Both the position numbers and the translations under genes were made by a program. Positions 22,633 to 31,786 of a stretch of DNA of 36,175 nucleotides are shown here, in pieces (the stretch's first letter is position 1; every line of letters starts with the position of its first letter). The notes beneath the pieces were generated by a model. That model was given only the letters and a program-made list of their open reading frames with translations. It was not told where the DNA came from and did not search any database. Origin of the DNA: CAZVPF01 sp964628195 (GTDB lineage: Bacteria > Planctomycetota > Phycisphaerae > Sedimentisphaerales > Anaerohalosphaeraceae). The DNA lies in contig CAZVPF010000030.1 in the NCBI GenBank assembly GCA_964628195.1, positions 1-36,175 of the forward strand. The letters are read 5' to 3'.

Positions 22633-22761
22633 GGGCAGGAGGTTTCATTTATACTCCGCGACGGTTGGGCTTTGGCTGTGTAAAAGGCTTGCCCTGTCGG
22701 TGAAGTTGTTATAAAATGCCGGCACAAGTGTTTCAGGGTCGTAACTTAAAGGAGGCATTTT

Positions 22762-24306
22762 ATGCTTGCAAGGCTTTACAGCGTGACGCTTGAAGGTATA
22801 GAGGGAATTGTTTGCGAGGTCGAGGTCGATGTTTCCCGCGCGGGGCTTGACAAGTCGATTATTGTCGGTCTGCCTGACGCGGCGGTTAAGGAGAGTATCG
22901 AGCGTGTTAAAAGCGCGGTCGACAATTCCGGTTATGAGTATCCGCAGCAGAACTGCCTGGTGAATCTTGCGCCTGCGGATGTTAAAAAGGCGGGGCCGGC
23001 GTTTGATTTGCCTGTTGCGCTTGGGATACTCAGGGGGACGGGGGTCCTGGTCAGTGATGAGCTGCGAAATTTTGTTATCGTCGGAGAACTTGCGCTTGAC
23101 GGGCGGGTTCGGCCTGTCAACGGTGTGCTGAGTATGGCGATGACGGCGGCAAAGGCGGGGTTTCAGGGTATCATCGTGCCGCTTGAAAATGCCGCCGAGG
23201 CGTCGGTGGTGGAGGGTATAGATGTTTACGGTGTTGGTTCCCTTGCCCAGGCGGTGGGGTTTCTGGACGGGTCGCTTCCGATGGAGGCGACGGAGGTTGA
23301 TATCGACAGGATATTCGAGCATGAGTGCGTTTACGATGTGGACTTCGGGGACGTTAAGGGCCAGCAGAGTGTTAAACGTGCGCTTACGATCGCCGCGGCG
23401 GGGGGGCATAATGTGATGATGATAGGCCCGCCCGGGGCGGGAAAGACGATGCTGGCGCAGCGGATGGCTACGATACTTCCGGAGCTTGTTCTGCAGGAGT
23501 CGCTTGAGACGACGCGGATATATTCTTCGGTGGGGATGCTCGAAAAGAACAGGGCGCTGATCGTGAAACGGCCCGTGCGGATGCCGCACCATACGGCAAG
23601 CGGTCCTGCGCTGGTCGGCGGGGGGACGATACCTCGGCCCGGTGAGCTTAGCCTTTCGCATTACGGGATACTTTTTCTTGACGAGTTCGCGGAGTTTCCG
23701 CGGAATATTTTAGAGATGATACGTCAGCCGCTGGAGGACGGCAGGGTGACGGTGTCGCGTGCGAAAGGGTCGATAACGTTTCCGGCGAGTTTCATGCTTG
23801 TAGCGGCGATGAACCCGTGCCCGTGCGGATATTTCGGTTCGGACATGAAACGGTGCAAGTGTTCGCCCAGGCAGATCGAGAATTATATATCGAAGATATC
23901 CGGGCCTCTGATGGACAGGATTGATATTCATATTGACGTTCCGGCGGTGAGCTTTGAGAAGCTGCGGTCGAAGGCGAGCGGCGAGACTTCGCAGAGCCTT
24001 CGGGAAAGGGTCAAGCGGGTAAGGCGTATTCAGCATGAGAGGTTTGCCGCCGGCAACGGTGACGCTGGGCCGGTGACGACAAACGCCCGGATGAGTCATA
24101 AGCAGGTCGAGCGTTTTTGCGGGCTTGACGAGAACGCTGAAATGCTGCTTAAACAGGCGATGAAGCAGTTTGCATTAAGCGCCAGGGCACATGACAAGAT
24201 ATGCAAGGTTGCAAGGACGATTGCGGACCTTGACGGCGCCGACGGTATCAGCCCGGAGCATATCGCAGAGGCGATAAGCTACAGGAAACTGGACAGGAAG
24301 TTTTAG
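22762..24306 (+). CDS. comM: YifB/ComM-family Mg chelatase-like AAA ATPase
   Basis: This 514-residue protein is a full-length member of the YifB/ComM family. In naturally competent bacteria ComM is a helicase that promotes branch migration of incoming DNA. The N-terminal Lon-protease-like fold reads GLPDAAVKESIERVKSAV and AFDLPVALGIL. The Walker A motif GPPGAGKTMLAQRM is near residue 220, Walker B is LFLDEFAEF, and CPCGYFGS and the C-terminal domain (RAHDKICKVARTIADLDG) follow. AAAGGAGG precedes the ATG. It lies 129 bases after the GntR gene. No competence genes are beside it, so uptake of DNA cannot be claimed. Confidence 0.93.
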   Translation: MLARLYSVTLEGIEGIVCEVEVDVSRAGLDKSIIVGLPDAAVKESIERVKSAVDNSGYEYPQQNCLVNLAPADVKKAGPAFDLPVALGILRGTGVLVSDELRNFVIVGELALDGRVRPVNGVLSMAMTAAKAGFQGIIVPLENAAEASVVEGIDVYGVGSLAQAVGFLDGSLPMEATEVDIDRIFEHECVYDVDFGDVKGQQSVKRALTIAAAGGHNVMMIGPPGAGKTMLAQRMATILPELVLQESLETTRIYSSVGMLEKNRALIVKRPVRMPHHTASGPALVGGGTIPRPGELSLSHYGILFLDEFAEFPRNILEMIRQPLEDGRVTVSRAKGSITFPASFMLVAAMNPCPCGYFGSDMKRCKCSPRQIENYISKISGPLMDRIDIHIDVPAVSFEKLRSKASGETSQSLRERVKRVRRIQHERFAAGNGDAGPVTTNARMSHKQVERFCGLDENAEMLLKQAMKQFALSARAHDKICKVARTIADLDGADGISPEHIAEAISYRKLDRKF

Positions 24307-24316
24307 AGGGGCGAGG

Positions 24317-25528
24317 TTGAAGCTTAAATTAAAGTTACATACGCAGATATTTATCGCGATTGCCGCAGGGGTGTTGGCGGGTGTGATTTTGGGCGAAAAG
24401 GCCGAGGGTGTCAAGTTTGTCGGCGATGTTTTTATCCGGCTGCTCCGGATGATTATCGTGCCGTTAATTGTCGCCTCGATGGTTTCGGGGATTATCAGTA
24501 TCGGCACGGCGAAGAGCCTGGGTCGGATTGGCTTTAAGACTTTTGTTTATTATATCGCAACGACGGGGCTGTCGGTACTGGTGGGGTTGATTCTTGTGAA
24601 TGTTGTGCAGCCGGGGGTGGGGGTGGAGCTTGCCAGTGAAATGACGGATGTTACAGCGCAGACGCCTTCGATATTGTCTATAATCATGGATATTGTGCCG
24701 AAAAATATTTTCGACGCGATGGCCGGCGACCAGGTTTTGTCGGTGATATTCTTTTCGCTGCTTTTGGGTGTGGCGGTAATAAGCGTCGGCGAGCAGGCAA
24801 GGTCTATTGCGGGTTTTTTCGAGGGCTTTAACGCGGTTATGATGAAGATAACCGACTGGATAATGAAGCTTGCGCCCGTGGGGGTTTTTGCTCTGATGAC
24901 TTATACAATAGGGATGCTGGGGCTTGAGGTAATCAAGCCTTTGGCGGTTTATATGGCGACGGTTATCGGTGGGCTTTTGATTCACGCGGCGGTGACACTG
25001 CCTGTCGTGGTCTGGGCGGTTGCGAGGATGAACCCGGCGAAGTTTTTCCGGGAGATGATAAGCGCGGTGGCGACGGCGTTTACTACTGCCAGCAGCGCGG
25101 CGACGCTGCCGATAACGATGGACTGTCTTGAAAGACGGGTTGGTGTTCCCAACAGGATAGCGAGTTTTGTGCTTCCGCTTGGGGCGACTATCAACATGGA
25201 CGGTACGGCGTTGTATGAGGCTGTGGGGGCGATGTTCATAGCACAGGCTTACGGTATTGAGCTGGGGCTTGGCCAGCAGGTGGTTATAATGCTGACGGCG
25301 ACTTTGGCGTCTATCGGTGCTGCGGCCATTCCCGGGGCGGGGCTTATTACGATGGTTATCGTGCTAAAGGCCGTTAACCTTCCGGTGGAGGGTATAGCGA
25401 TGATTCTGGCTGTTGACAGGATACTGGACATGTGCCGGACGGCTGTGAACGTATGGGGCGATTCCTGCGGCGCAGTGGTGGTGGCCAGGCTGGAAAGCCG
25501 GGGTCTCAACAACGTTAAAGATGGATAG
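24317..25528 (+). CDS. Dicarboxylate/amino acid:cation symporter
   Basis: This 403-residue membrane protein belongs to the DAACS family (GltP, DctA and relatives), which imports glutamate, aspartate or C4-dicarboxylates with protons or sodium. About eight hydrophobic segments and two re-entrant loops are expected. Visible signatures are AFTTASSAATLPITMDCLE (serine-rich hairpin loop), GATINMDGTALYEAVG (TM7) and PGAGLITMVIVLKAVNLP (second hairpin), then DRILDMCRTAVNVWGD with the substrate-binding Asp, Arg and Asn. The start is TTG at 24317 after GAGGGGCGAGG. It follows comM by ten bases. Specificity between amino acids and dicarboxylates cannot be decided. Confidence 0.92.
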   Translation: MKLKLKLHTQIFIAIAAGVLAGVILGEKAEGVKFVGDVFIRLLRMIIVPLIVASMVSGIISIGTAKSLGRIGFKTFVYYIATTGLSVLVGLILVNVVQPGVGVELASEMTDVTAQTPSILSIIMDIVPKNIFDAMAGDQVLSVIFFSLLLGVAVISVGEQARSIAGFFEGFNAVMMKITDWIMKLAPVGVFALMTYTIGMLGLEVIKPLAVYMATVIGGLLIHAAVTLPVVVWAVARMNPAKFFREMISAVATAFTTASSAATLPITMDCLERRVGVPNRIASFVLPLGATINMDGTALYEAVGAMFIAQAYGIELGLGQQVVIMLTATLASIGAAAIPGAGLITMVIVLKAVNLPVEGIAMILAVDRILDMCRTAVNVWGDSCGAVVVARLESRGLNNVKDG

Positions 25529-25533
25529 CCTTG

Positions 25534-25572
25534 AAAGTCCCGGAGGGGCTTTTAGCCGCTTTCGGAAGCGGC
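25534..25572. terminator. Double hairpin between convergent symporter and cheV genes
   Basis: The first stem is AAAGTCCC/GGGGCTTT with a 3-base loop (25534-25552). A second perfect stem GCCGCTT/AAGCGGC around TCGG (25555-25572) lies inside the last codons of cheV. T-rich ends are short on both strands. Position between convergent stops makes a two-way terminator likely, though weak. Confidence 0.45.
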
Positions 25573-26505
25573 GGCGACAGGCTGGGCGTCTGTAACGGTT
25601 TTGCCGATCTGTTCGAGGCAGGTGCCTATGGCCTTTATCATTTCCTCGCTGTCTGGTTTGCTTACCTGGGCGTTTGCACCGACTGCCTTGCATTTTTTAA
25701 CGTTATCTTCATTGATCAATGACGAGAAAAGCACCACGGGAATGCTTTTTAGATTGGGGTCGTCTTTTATCCGAGAAGTCAGGTGCAGGCCGTCCATGCG
25801 GGGCATTTCGATATCGCTTAGCACGAGGTCGAAGGGGCCGTTTGGTTCATTGAGTTTTTCCTGTATGGTTTCCCACGCCTGCTGGCCGTCCGTGCAGACG
25901 GTCAGGTTCGTGTAGCCGTACTGGTTTAATATTTTCACAAGGCTGGTGCGGAGGACTGAGGAATCGTCTGCGAGAATGATGCGGACGTCGCTTCTGTCCA
26001 CCTTCTCTATTTCACCGGCACTTTCGGGAAGGGCCGCGCTGTCGATACCGAGTATGTCGCCGATAATAGTCTCGAAGTCGGCGATGAGCACTGTTTCCTT
26101 ATCGAGCTGGGCGGTGCCTGTTATGGGTGCATTGAGGTTCATGAGGTATTGCGAGGGCGCCTCGATCTGGTCCCATGAAAGTCGGTATATTACGTCAACC
26201 TTTTCGACAAGCACGCCGCATGTTATATTATTGAACTCGACGACAATAATCATGCCGTTTCCCTGGCGGGTCAGTTCGCCTTCCATATCGAAGTATGCGC
26301 CGAGGTTTACGAGTGTGAGAACCTGGTCGCGGAGCCTGAAACTGCCTTCGACGGCACGGGGCGAATGGGGAATATGGATAGTTTCGGTCTGCTGGATGAT
26401 TTCTCTAACTTTTGCGACGTTTATGCCGAACGGGACCTTTGCGAGCCTGAAAACCAAAAGCTCCATTTCATTTGTCCCGGCCTCGAGTAATATGCCCTTT
26501 GCCAT
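25552..26505 (-). CDS. cheV: Chemotaxis coupling protein CheV
   Basis: CheV couples chemoreceptors to the CheA kinase and can be phosphorylated for adaptation. Residues 1-150 are a CheW domain (LLVFRLAKVPFGINVAKVRE, LVNLGAYFDMEG). Residues 168-290 are a receiver domain: acidic pair in ILADDSSVLR, phosphoacceptor Asp in LVLSDIEMPRMDG, and the conserved Lys in QVSKPDSE. The start at 26505 (MAKGILLEAG) is preferred because AGGAG abuts the upstream ATG 26511 but is six bases from this one. The length is then 317 residues. No cheA, cheW or receptor gene is near. It is divergent from a STAS protein gene. Confidence 0.92.
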   Translation of the reverse strand: MAKGILLEAGTNEMELLVFRLAKVPFGINVAKVREIIQQTETIHIPHSPRAVEGSFRLRDQVLTLVNLGAYFDMEGELTRQGNGMIIVVEFNNITCGVLVEKVDVIYRLSWDQIEAPSQYLMNLNAPITGTAQLDKETVLIADFETIIGDILGIDSAALPESAGEIEKVDRSDVRIILADDSSVLRTSLVKILNQYGYTNLTVCTDGQQAWETIQEKLNEPNGPFDLVLSDIEMPRMDGLHLTSRIKDDPNLKSIPVVLFSSLINEDNVKKCKAVGANAQVSKPDSEEMIKAIGTCLEQIGKTVTDAQPVAAASESG

Positions 26506-26734
26506 GTTCATCTCCTGATAATTATATTTTTAAGTCAAATTCAGACCACGGTAAGATATCGGAACCTTTACAGGGTGACATAAGGATTATTTTGTAAAAT
26601 CATGACGGTTCGGAGGGTTTTGTGAATACTGCTGCGCGGTGTTTTTTATTTTTTTTATAGCCGTATTTTTGCTAAACCGGGCGGGGCTGGTTTACGATAA
26701 TCACTATATAAGTCCTTGTTGTCAGGAGAAAATA

Positions 26735-27070
26735 ATGGGAATACAGAACTGGTCCGATAATATTATACTTGTGAACCTTTCGTGCGAGCCGACAATGGGC
26801 GAAGAGCTTCAGTCGACTGTCGAGCAGGTTCAGGGCAATACGAATTTTTCGGTAGTTGTCGATTTCAGCGACGTTGACATCGTCACTTCGTCAAGCCTTG
26901 CCAAGCTTCTCAAGCTTCGAAAGACACTTCGGGATCAGCATCACGAGCTGATTCTTTGCTGCGTAAAACCGCGCACGATGCAGATATTTGAGGTCGCGGG
27001 ACTTGACACCGTGTTCGAGTTCGCAGAGGAGCAGTTCCTTGCTCTTGCGGGCTTGCAGCTTGTAAAGTAG
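26735..27070 (+). CDS. STAS-domain protein (anti-sigma factor antagonist-like)
   Basis: This 111-residue protein is a single STAS domain like SpoIIAA, which binds an anti-sigma kinase in partner-switching. The core reads FSVVVDFSDVDIVTSSSLAKLL, with the Ser that is phosphorylated in the family within TSSSL, then LILCCVKPRTMQIFEVAGLD and a final helix. ATG 26735 follows AGGAG with normal spacing; an in-frame GTG further upstream lacks a ribosome site. No kinase or phosphatase partner lies nearby. Divergent transcription from cheV hints at a shared signalling role, but this is weak inference. Confidence 0.85.
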   Translation: MGIQNWSDNIILVNLSCEPTMGEELQSTVEQVQGNTNFSVVVDFSDVDIVTSSSLAKLLKLRKTLRDQHHELILCCVKPRTMQIFEVAGLDTVFEFAEEQFLALAGLQLVK

Positions 27071-27113
27071 TTGACTGTTGAATATTATCGGAACAAATGT
27101 TTAAAAAGAATAT

Positions 27114-27141
27114 TTGACAGGAGGGCAAGACGGGATATAAT
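27114..27141 (+). promoter_or_regulatory. Strong candidate promoter for rnc
   Basis: Perfect TTGACA (27114-27119) and perfect TATAAT (27136-27141) are separated by 16 bases, about 115 bases before the rnc start. It is the best housekeeping-type promoter in the window. Confidence 0.75.
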
Positions 27142-27256
27142 TACAGTATACGGGTGAGATTCAGTTCCCCGCATTTGGCAGATATATCTCAAGCCGATTA
27201 CGAAAATCGCCAAAAAGCGGCTTTCGCAATCTGCTTGGCAGCTTGAGCGGATTTTT

Positions 27257-27958
27257 ATGGAAGCCCAGATCGTTAAAAAGATCGAGCAAAAAATTGGTTA
27301 CCACTTCGAGAACCCCGAACTGCTTGCGCAGTCGCTGATGCACTCTTCCATAGCGACGGACCGTCTAAGCAGCAATGAAAGGCTGGAATTTCTTGGTGAC
27401 GCGGTTCTTGCGCTTGTGATATGCCAGAGCCTTTATGAAACCTTCCCGGATTACCTTGAGGGCGACCTTACGAAGATCAAGAGCATGATAGTTTCCCGCA
27501 AGACATGCTCGAAGGTTGCCAATGAACTGGGTCTCGGCGATTATATCGCGACGGGCAAGGGTATGTCGAACAAGAGGGCGATGACCGGTTCGATATCGGC
27601 AGGGGCGCTTGAGGCGGTTATTGCCGCGGTTTATTTTGACGGGGGGTTCGAGGCGGCGGAGGCTTTTATTTTGAGGATATTCGGCCCGCTGCTCGAGGCG
27701 GCGGACGCAAAGGAACACCAGGATAACTACAAGTCGGTCCTGCAGCAGCACGCCCAGCAGGAATTTAACGAGACTCCTGTTTATGAACTGCTGGATGAGA
27801 AAGGGCCGGACCATAACAAGTGCTTCGAGACGGGGGTGGTCATAAACGGCAAGCGTTTTCCCAGCGCGTGGGGGGTTACGAAAAAAGAGGCCGAACAAAA
27901 GGCCGCTTTCAACGCACTGGCGGAACTGGGGATCGTTAATGAGGACGATTTCGAGTAG
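27257..27958 (+). CDS. rnc: Ribonuclease III
   Basis: RNase III cuts double-stranded RNA and matures rRNA precursors. The protein has 233 residues, the usual size. The nuclease signature NERLEFLGDAVLAL is intact (E41, D48). The second active-site segment reads SISAGALEAVIAAVYFDGG: E119 is present, but the position normally held by the catalytic Asp (E. coli D114) is Gly116. Residues 158-228 are a double-stranded RNA-binding domain (DNYKSVLQQHAQQ, VTKKEAEQKAAFNALAEL). The ribosome site is weak. A perfect -35/-10 promoter lies upstream. The rest of the protein looks fully conserved, so it is probably functional. Confidence 0.94.
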   Translation: MEAQIVKKIEQKIGYHFENPELLAQSLMHSSIATDRLSSNERLEFLGDAVLALVICQSLYETFPDYLEGDLTKIKSMIVSRKTCSKVANELGLGDYIATGKGMSNKRAMTGSISAGALEAVIAAVYFDGGFEAAEAFILRIFGPLLEAADAKEHQDNYKSVLQQHAQQEFNETPVYELLDEKGPDHNKCFETGVVINGKRFPSAWGVTKKEAEQKAAFNALAELGIVNEDDFE

Positions 27959-28058
27959 GGTTTTGATTTAGGTCAGGTTTTGTCCGATTTTCGGGCGATT
28001 CACTTCATGGGGTTGTCATTTTGACAGGTCGGAAGGATGGTACTGCCGGATTTTCAGG

Positions 28059-28086
28059 TTGACATTGCCGGGTCAATGTACATAAT
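28059..28086 (+). promoter_or_regulatory. Candidate promoter with internal inverted repeat before the ABC exporter genes
   Basis: TTGACA (28059-28064) and CATAAT (28081-28086) are 16 bases apart. Between and overlapping them ACATTG and CAATGT form an inverted repeat with a 6-base centre (28062-28079), a possible operator. About 195 bases of untranslated leader follow. The remaining 27959-28282 stretch (324 bases) shows no gene. Confidence 0.5.
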
Positions 28087-28282
28087 AGCCTGCTCGATAA
28101 GCAGTTACGCTGCCTGTTACAAAAATGGCACGAACTTTGCACCGCAAAAAAAACGCAAAAAATGCAAACATTGAGCATATTCGGCGGGTAAATGGAATAC
28201 AGGCCGCAGCGGCGGCAGGGTTTAAGAATTTGCAGGCGGGGCGGGACTGCTTTAGTAAATAACTGTTGAAATGGAGAATGAG

Positions 28283-29005
28283 ATGATAACAGTTTCCAAT
28301 CTCAGGCGGACGTTCGGGCCCATCGTGGCTGTCGATGATGTTTCTTTCAGCGTGGAAAAGGGGCAGGTGCTCGGGTTCCTCGGGCCAAACGGTGCGGGCA
28401 AGAGCACTGTTATGAAGATGCTTACCTGTTTTCTGCCGCCGGACAGCGGGACTGCGACGGTTTGCGGGCATGACATTATTACTTCGCCCGTGGAGGTTCG
28501 CAAGTGCCTCGGTTACCTTGCCGAAAACGCGCCGATGTATAACGACATGACGGTGGCGGGTTTTCTTAAGTTTGTCTGCGATGCAAGGCAGATCAAGGGC
28601 GGCGAGAGGCAAAAGGCCCTTGACCGGGTGGTGCCGATGTGCTCGATAGAGAGCGTTTATCACCAGAGCATAGACACCCTGTCTAAAGGCTACCGGCGAA
28701 GGGTGGGGCTTGCACAGGCGCTTATCCATGACCCGCAGGTGCTTGTGCTCGACGAGCCGACCGACGGGCTTGACCCGAACCAGAAGCACGAGGTTCGCGA
28801 ACTTATAAAGAGCATGGCAGCCGAAAAGTGCATTATTGTTTCGACGCATATTCTTGAAGAGGTAGAGGCGGTTTGCAGCAGGATGATAATCGTCAACCAG
28901 GGCAAACTGCTGGTCGATTCGACGCCCGATGAGATCAAGCAGCAGCATGGCTGCGGGCTTGAAGAGGCGTTCAGGAAGATAACCACAACGGCGAAAGTCG
29001 CATAG
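28283..29005 (+). CDS. ABC transporter ATP-binding protein (GldA/NatA-like)
   Basis: This ATPase powers the membrane complex encoded by the next genes. Walker A is GPNGAGKST, the signature motif region reads TLSKGYRRRVGLAQAL (degenerate for LSGGQ, usual in this subfamily), Walker B is VLVLDEPTDGLDPNQ, and the switch His is in IIVSTHILEE. The protein has 240 residues from ATG 28283. That start is preferred because GGAG within the upstream alternative (ATG 28271) is spaced six bases from it. Gene order ATPase, permease, GldG-like, DUF4340 is a recurring Gld-type exporter arrangement. Substrate is unknown. Confidence 0.92.
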   Translation: MITVSNLRRTFGPIVAVDDVSFSVEKGQVLGFLGPNGAGKSTVMKMLTCFLPPDSGTATVCGHDIITSPVEVRKCLGYLAENAPMYNDMTVAGFLKFVCDARQIKGGERQKALDRVVPMCSIESVYHQSIDTLSKGYRRRVGLAQALIHDPQVLVLDEPTDGLDPNQKHEVRELIKSMAAEKCIIVSTHILEEVEAVCSRMIIVNQGKLLVDSTPDEIKQQHGCGLEEAFRKITTTAKVA

Positions 29006-29049
29006 ATATTGCAGGGACCGAAAGCGAAAGAGTTTTTCCGGAGAGAATT

Positions 29050-29781
29050 ATGAACGGATTTTGTGCGGTATTCAAACGTGAGTTCAAGGGGTATTTCACC
29101 ACGCCGCTGGCGTATGTATTCCTGGTGATATTTTTATTTTTCTCGGGGTACCTGACATTCAAGCAGGGCTTTTTCGAGATGAGACAGGCGGACATGCGGG
29201 CGTTCTTTATGAACATTCCGCTGTTGTTCGTTTTCATGGTGCCCTCCGCGGCGATGCGGTTATGGGCCGAGGAGCGCAAGAGTGGTTCGATTGAATTGTT
29301 ATTCACGCTGCCTGTTACGGTTACGCAAGCCGTGCTCGGCAAGTTCATGGCGGCGTGGGCGTTTCTTGCGATTGCGCTTTTGCTTACCTTCCCCATGCCT
29401 CTGACGGTTATGTACCTGGGTGAGCCTGACGGGGGGTTGATCTTCACCGGTTACCTGGGCAGTCTGCTTATGGCGGGTAGTTTCCTTGCGGTTGGGTGCT
29501 TTTTCTCGGCGGTCAGCAAGAACCAGGTGATAAGTTTTATTCTTTCTGTTGTCGCATGTGCGGGGCTTGTTTTCGCCGCGGCGCCGACTACGCTTAATTA
29601 TATCGCCACTTTCATGCCGGCAGGTTTTGTAAACGCGGTTGAAAACATGAGCCTGATGGGGCATTTCGAGTCGATTCAGCAGGGCGTTATCAGGCTAAGC
29701 GATATTGGTTATTTCGTAATTCTTATCCTCGGGTGGACCTTCGCCGGGGCGATAATTCTACAGGAAAGGAAGGCCGACTGA
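29050..29781 (+). CDS. ABC-2 type permease (GldF-like)
   Basis: This 243-residue inner-membrane protein has about six hydrophobic segments: near 18-36, 55-75, 100-125, 135-160, 165-185 and 215-238. The segment RLWAEERKSGSIELLFTLPV is the cytoplasmic coupling region typical of this ABC-2 permease family, including GldF. GGAGAG precedes the ATG. Its stop codon overlaps the next start by one base (TGATG), so translation of the two is coupled. It would form the channel with the ATPase encoded just upstream. Confidence 0.92.
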   Translation: MNGFCAVFKREFKGYFTTPLAYVFLVIFLFFSGYLTFKQGFFEMRQADMRAFFMNIPLLFVFMVPSAAMRLWAEERKSGSIELLFTLPVTVTQAVLGKFMAAWAFLAIALLLTFPMPLTVMYLGEPDGGLIFTGYLGSLLMAGSFLAVGCFFSAVSKNQVISFILSVVACAGLVFAAAPTTLNYIATFMPAGFVNAVENMSLMGHFESIQQGVIRLSDIGYFVILILGWTFAGAIILQERKAD

Positions 29782-31763
29782 TGAACAGGACATTTAGAGC
29801 GATACTGGCGGTTTTTTTCGTACTTATAATCACGTTCGGCGGGATCACGATTTTCCAGGAGATCGGCAGGGGGGTAAAGGCCGACGTTACCGAACAGGGA
29901 CTTTATACGCTCAGCGACGGGACGCTGGCCATACTTGACAAGCTCCAGCAGCCGGTTACGGTTGACCTTTATTACTCCAAGACCGCTGCGCTTAAGGCGA
30001 CCGACAGGATAAAGTTTTTTAACAACTACTTCGAGTTTGTCCGTTCACTGCTCGAGGAGTACGAGGCTAATTCGGGGGGCATGGTTAAGCTGAACGTTAT
30101 CGACCCGCGGCCTTATTCGGACGAGGAAGTCGAGGCGATCCGTTACGGGCTGAGGCGGTTTAACATTACCGAGGACGAGAGCTTTTTCTTCGGGCTGGTT
30201 TTGAAGACGCAGTTCGGTGTGGTAAAGTCGATACCGTTCTTTTCGCCGGAACGGCAGAACTTCGTGGAGTACGATATAAGTTATTTGATCGACACTGCTA
30301 TAACGCGCGAAAAGAGCAGGATAGGCGTGATAAGCTCGCTTGAGATACTCGGCGACGATGTCAGCGGGTACATGGCCCAGATGATGAGGATGCAGGGCCA
30401 GCAGCCCAAGCCCGCGTGGGCGATAATCGATGCGCTTCGGGAGCAGTATGAAGTTTCGCAGGTCCCGGCGGACACCGAAAAGATAGAGGATGTGGATATT
30501 CTGCTGATAATTCACCCGAAGGATCTTTCGGACAAGACGCTTTTCGCGATAGACCAGTTTGTTCTTAACGGCGGGCGGACGATAGTTTTTCTTGACCCGC
30601 ACTGTTTGAGCGACCCGCCGCCTCAGCAGCAGCAGCAGATGATGATGGGCGGTTATCAGCAGTCGTCGAATCTTGACCGGCTGCTCAACGCGTGGGGCGT
30701 TGACATGCCGGAGATGACCTTTGCCGGGGACAGGCTCCTGGCGATGGAGGCTCCGCTTCGGCCCAACGCGAGACCGCAAAAGGTTATAGGCTTTTTAGGG
30801 CTTAATTCCGAAGAGGGATGCTTTAACGAGGACAGGGTAATGACCGCTGACCTTAATATGGTTACCGTTCTGTTTGCCGGTGTGCTGAAGGAGACCGAGA
30901 ACAAGAGCGAAGATGTGACGGTCAGCCCGCTTGTGACGACAACTGACAGGGGTAATGAATGGACGGTGGAGAATCCTTTCGAGCTAAGGAGGATGGACCC
31001 CGAGGCGTTTATGAGAAGGTTTGTCGACGGGACCGAGCCGGTCAGCCTCGGATGCCTTATTACCGGAAAACTTAGCAGCGCGTTTCCGGGCGGTATCGAG
31101 GTGGCTGTTGAAAAAGACGACGACGAAAGCGGCGACAGCGAAGATGACAAAGCCGAACAGCCCGAGACGAAAAGGCTGACCGGACTTGATAAGGCCCAGG
31201 CTGACTGTGCCGTGGCGGTGTTTACCGATGTCGATTTCATGTCCGACATGCTTGCGTTCCGAAGGACGATGTTCGGTGATATGGCGATGGGCGACAACTC
31301 GGCGATGCTGGTCAACACCATCGAGGACCTGAGCGGTTCGAGCGAGCTTATAAGCATTCGTTCCCGGGGCAACTTCCAGAGGCCTTTTGAGGTTGTCGAC
31401 CGGATCGAGGCCGAAGCCGAAGAAGCGACCGCCGACGAAGAGGCGAAGATACAGGCCGAGATCGAGGGCTTTGAAAATCAGCTCCAGGAGATACTTGCAT
31501 CTTCGCAGGGCAAGGAGCAGGAGCTTATAGGAAGTTCGATACTCGAAAAGAAAAAAGAGCTTGAGTACAAGATCCGCCAGGCCCAGAAGCAGCTTCGCGA
31601 AGTCAAGATGCAGCGCAGGGAAAAGATAGAAAGCCTTGGCAATACGCTGCGAAATGTCAATATGCTCGCGGCGCCGGCGATAATTCTTGTTATAGCGATC
31701 GTGCTCGGTGTTTACCGGTCGATGCGCAAGCGTCATTACACAGTCGAGACAAGTCAAGCGTAG
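29781..31763 (+). CDS. GldG-like ABC-exporter auxiliary protein
   Basis: This 661-residue protein resembles GldG/ABC_transp_aux proteins that accompany GldA/GldF-type exporters. An N-terminal membrane anchor is at about 7-25 and a C-terminal one at about 627-648 (AAPAIILVIAIVLGVYRSMR), with a large periplasmic part between. Early segments are typical of the family: TEQGLYTLSDGTLAILDKL, PVTVDLYYSK and VKLNVIDPRPYSDEE. A Gln/Met-rich stretch (PPPQQQQQMMMGG) lies near 290, an acidic insertion near 455 and a coiled coil at about 565-625. The start at 29781 follows GGAAGG and overlaps the previous stop. Function in the complex is unknown, perhaps substrate or wall interaction. Confidence 0.85.
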   Translation: MNRTFRAILAVFFVLIITFGGITIFQEIGRGVKADVTEQGLYTLSDGTLAILDKLQQPVTVDLYYSKTAALKATDRIKFFNNYFEFVRSLLEEYEANSGGMVKLNVIDPRPYSDEEVEAIRYGLRRFNITEDESFFFGLVLKTQFGVVKSIPFFSPERQNFVEYDISYLIDTAITREKSRIGVISSLEILGDDVSGYMAQMMRMQGQQPKPAWAIIDALREQYEVSQVPADTEKIEDVDILLIIHPKDLSDKTLFAIDQFVLNGGRTIVFLDPHCLSDPPPQQQQQMMMGGYQQSSNLDRLLNAWGVDMPEMTFAGDRLLAMEAPLRPNARPQKVIGFLGLNSEEGCFNEDRVMTADLNMVTVLFAGVLKETENKSEDVTVSPLVTTTDRGNEWTVENPFELRRMDPEAFMRRFVDGTEPVSLGCLITGKLSSAFPGGIEVAVEKDDDESGDSEDDKAEQPETKRLTGLDKAQADCAVAVFTDVDFMSDMLAFRRTMFGDMAMGDNSAMLVNTIEDLSGSSELISIRSRGNFQRPFEVVDRIEAEAEEATADEEAKIQAEIEGFENQLQEILASSQGKEQELIGSSILEKKKELEYKIRQAQKQLREVKMQRREKIESLGNTLRNVNMLAAPAIILVIAIVLGVYRSMRKRHYTVETSQA

Positions 31764-31786
31764 TTTGAGAAAACGGAGAATATGTT

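Noticed and set aside
22645..23661. 338-codon minus-strand open frame
   Set aside because: Antisense to comM; very Arg/His-rich, typical of a shadow frame.
28073..28948. 291-codon minus-strand open frame
   Set aside because: Antisense to the ABC ATPase gene, with no family resemblance.
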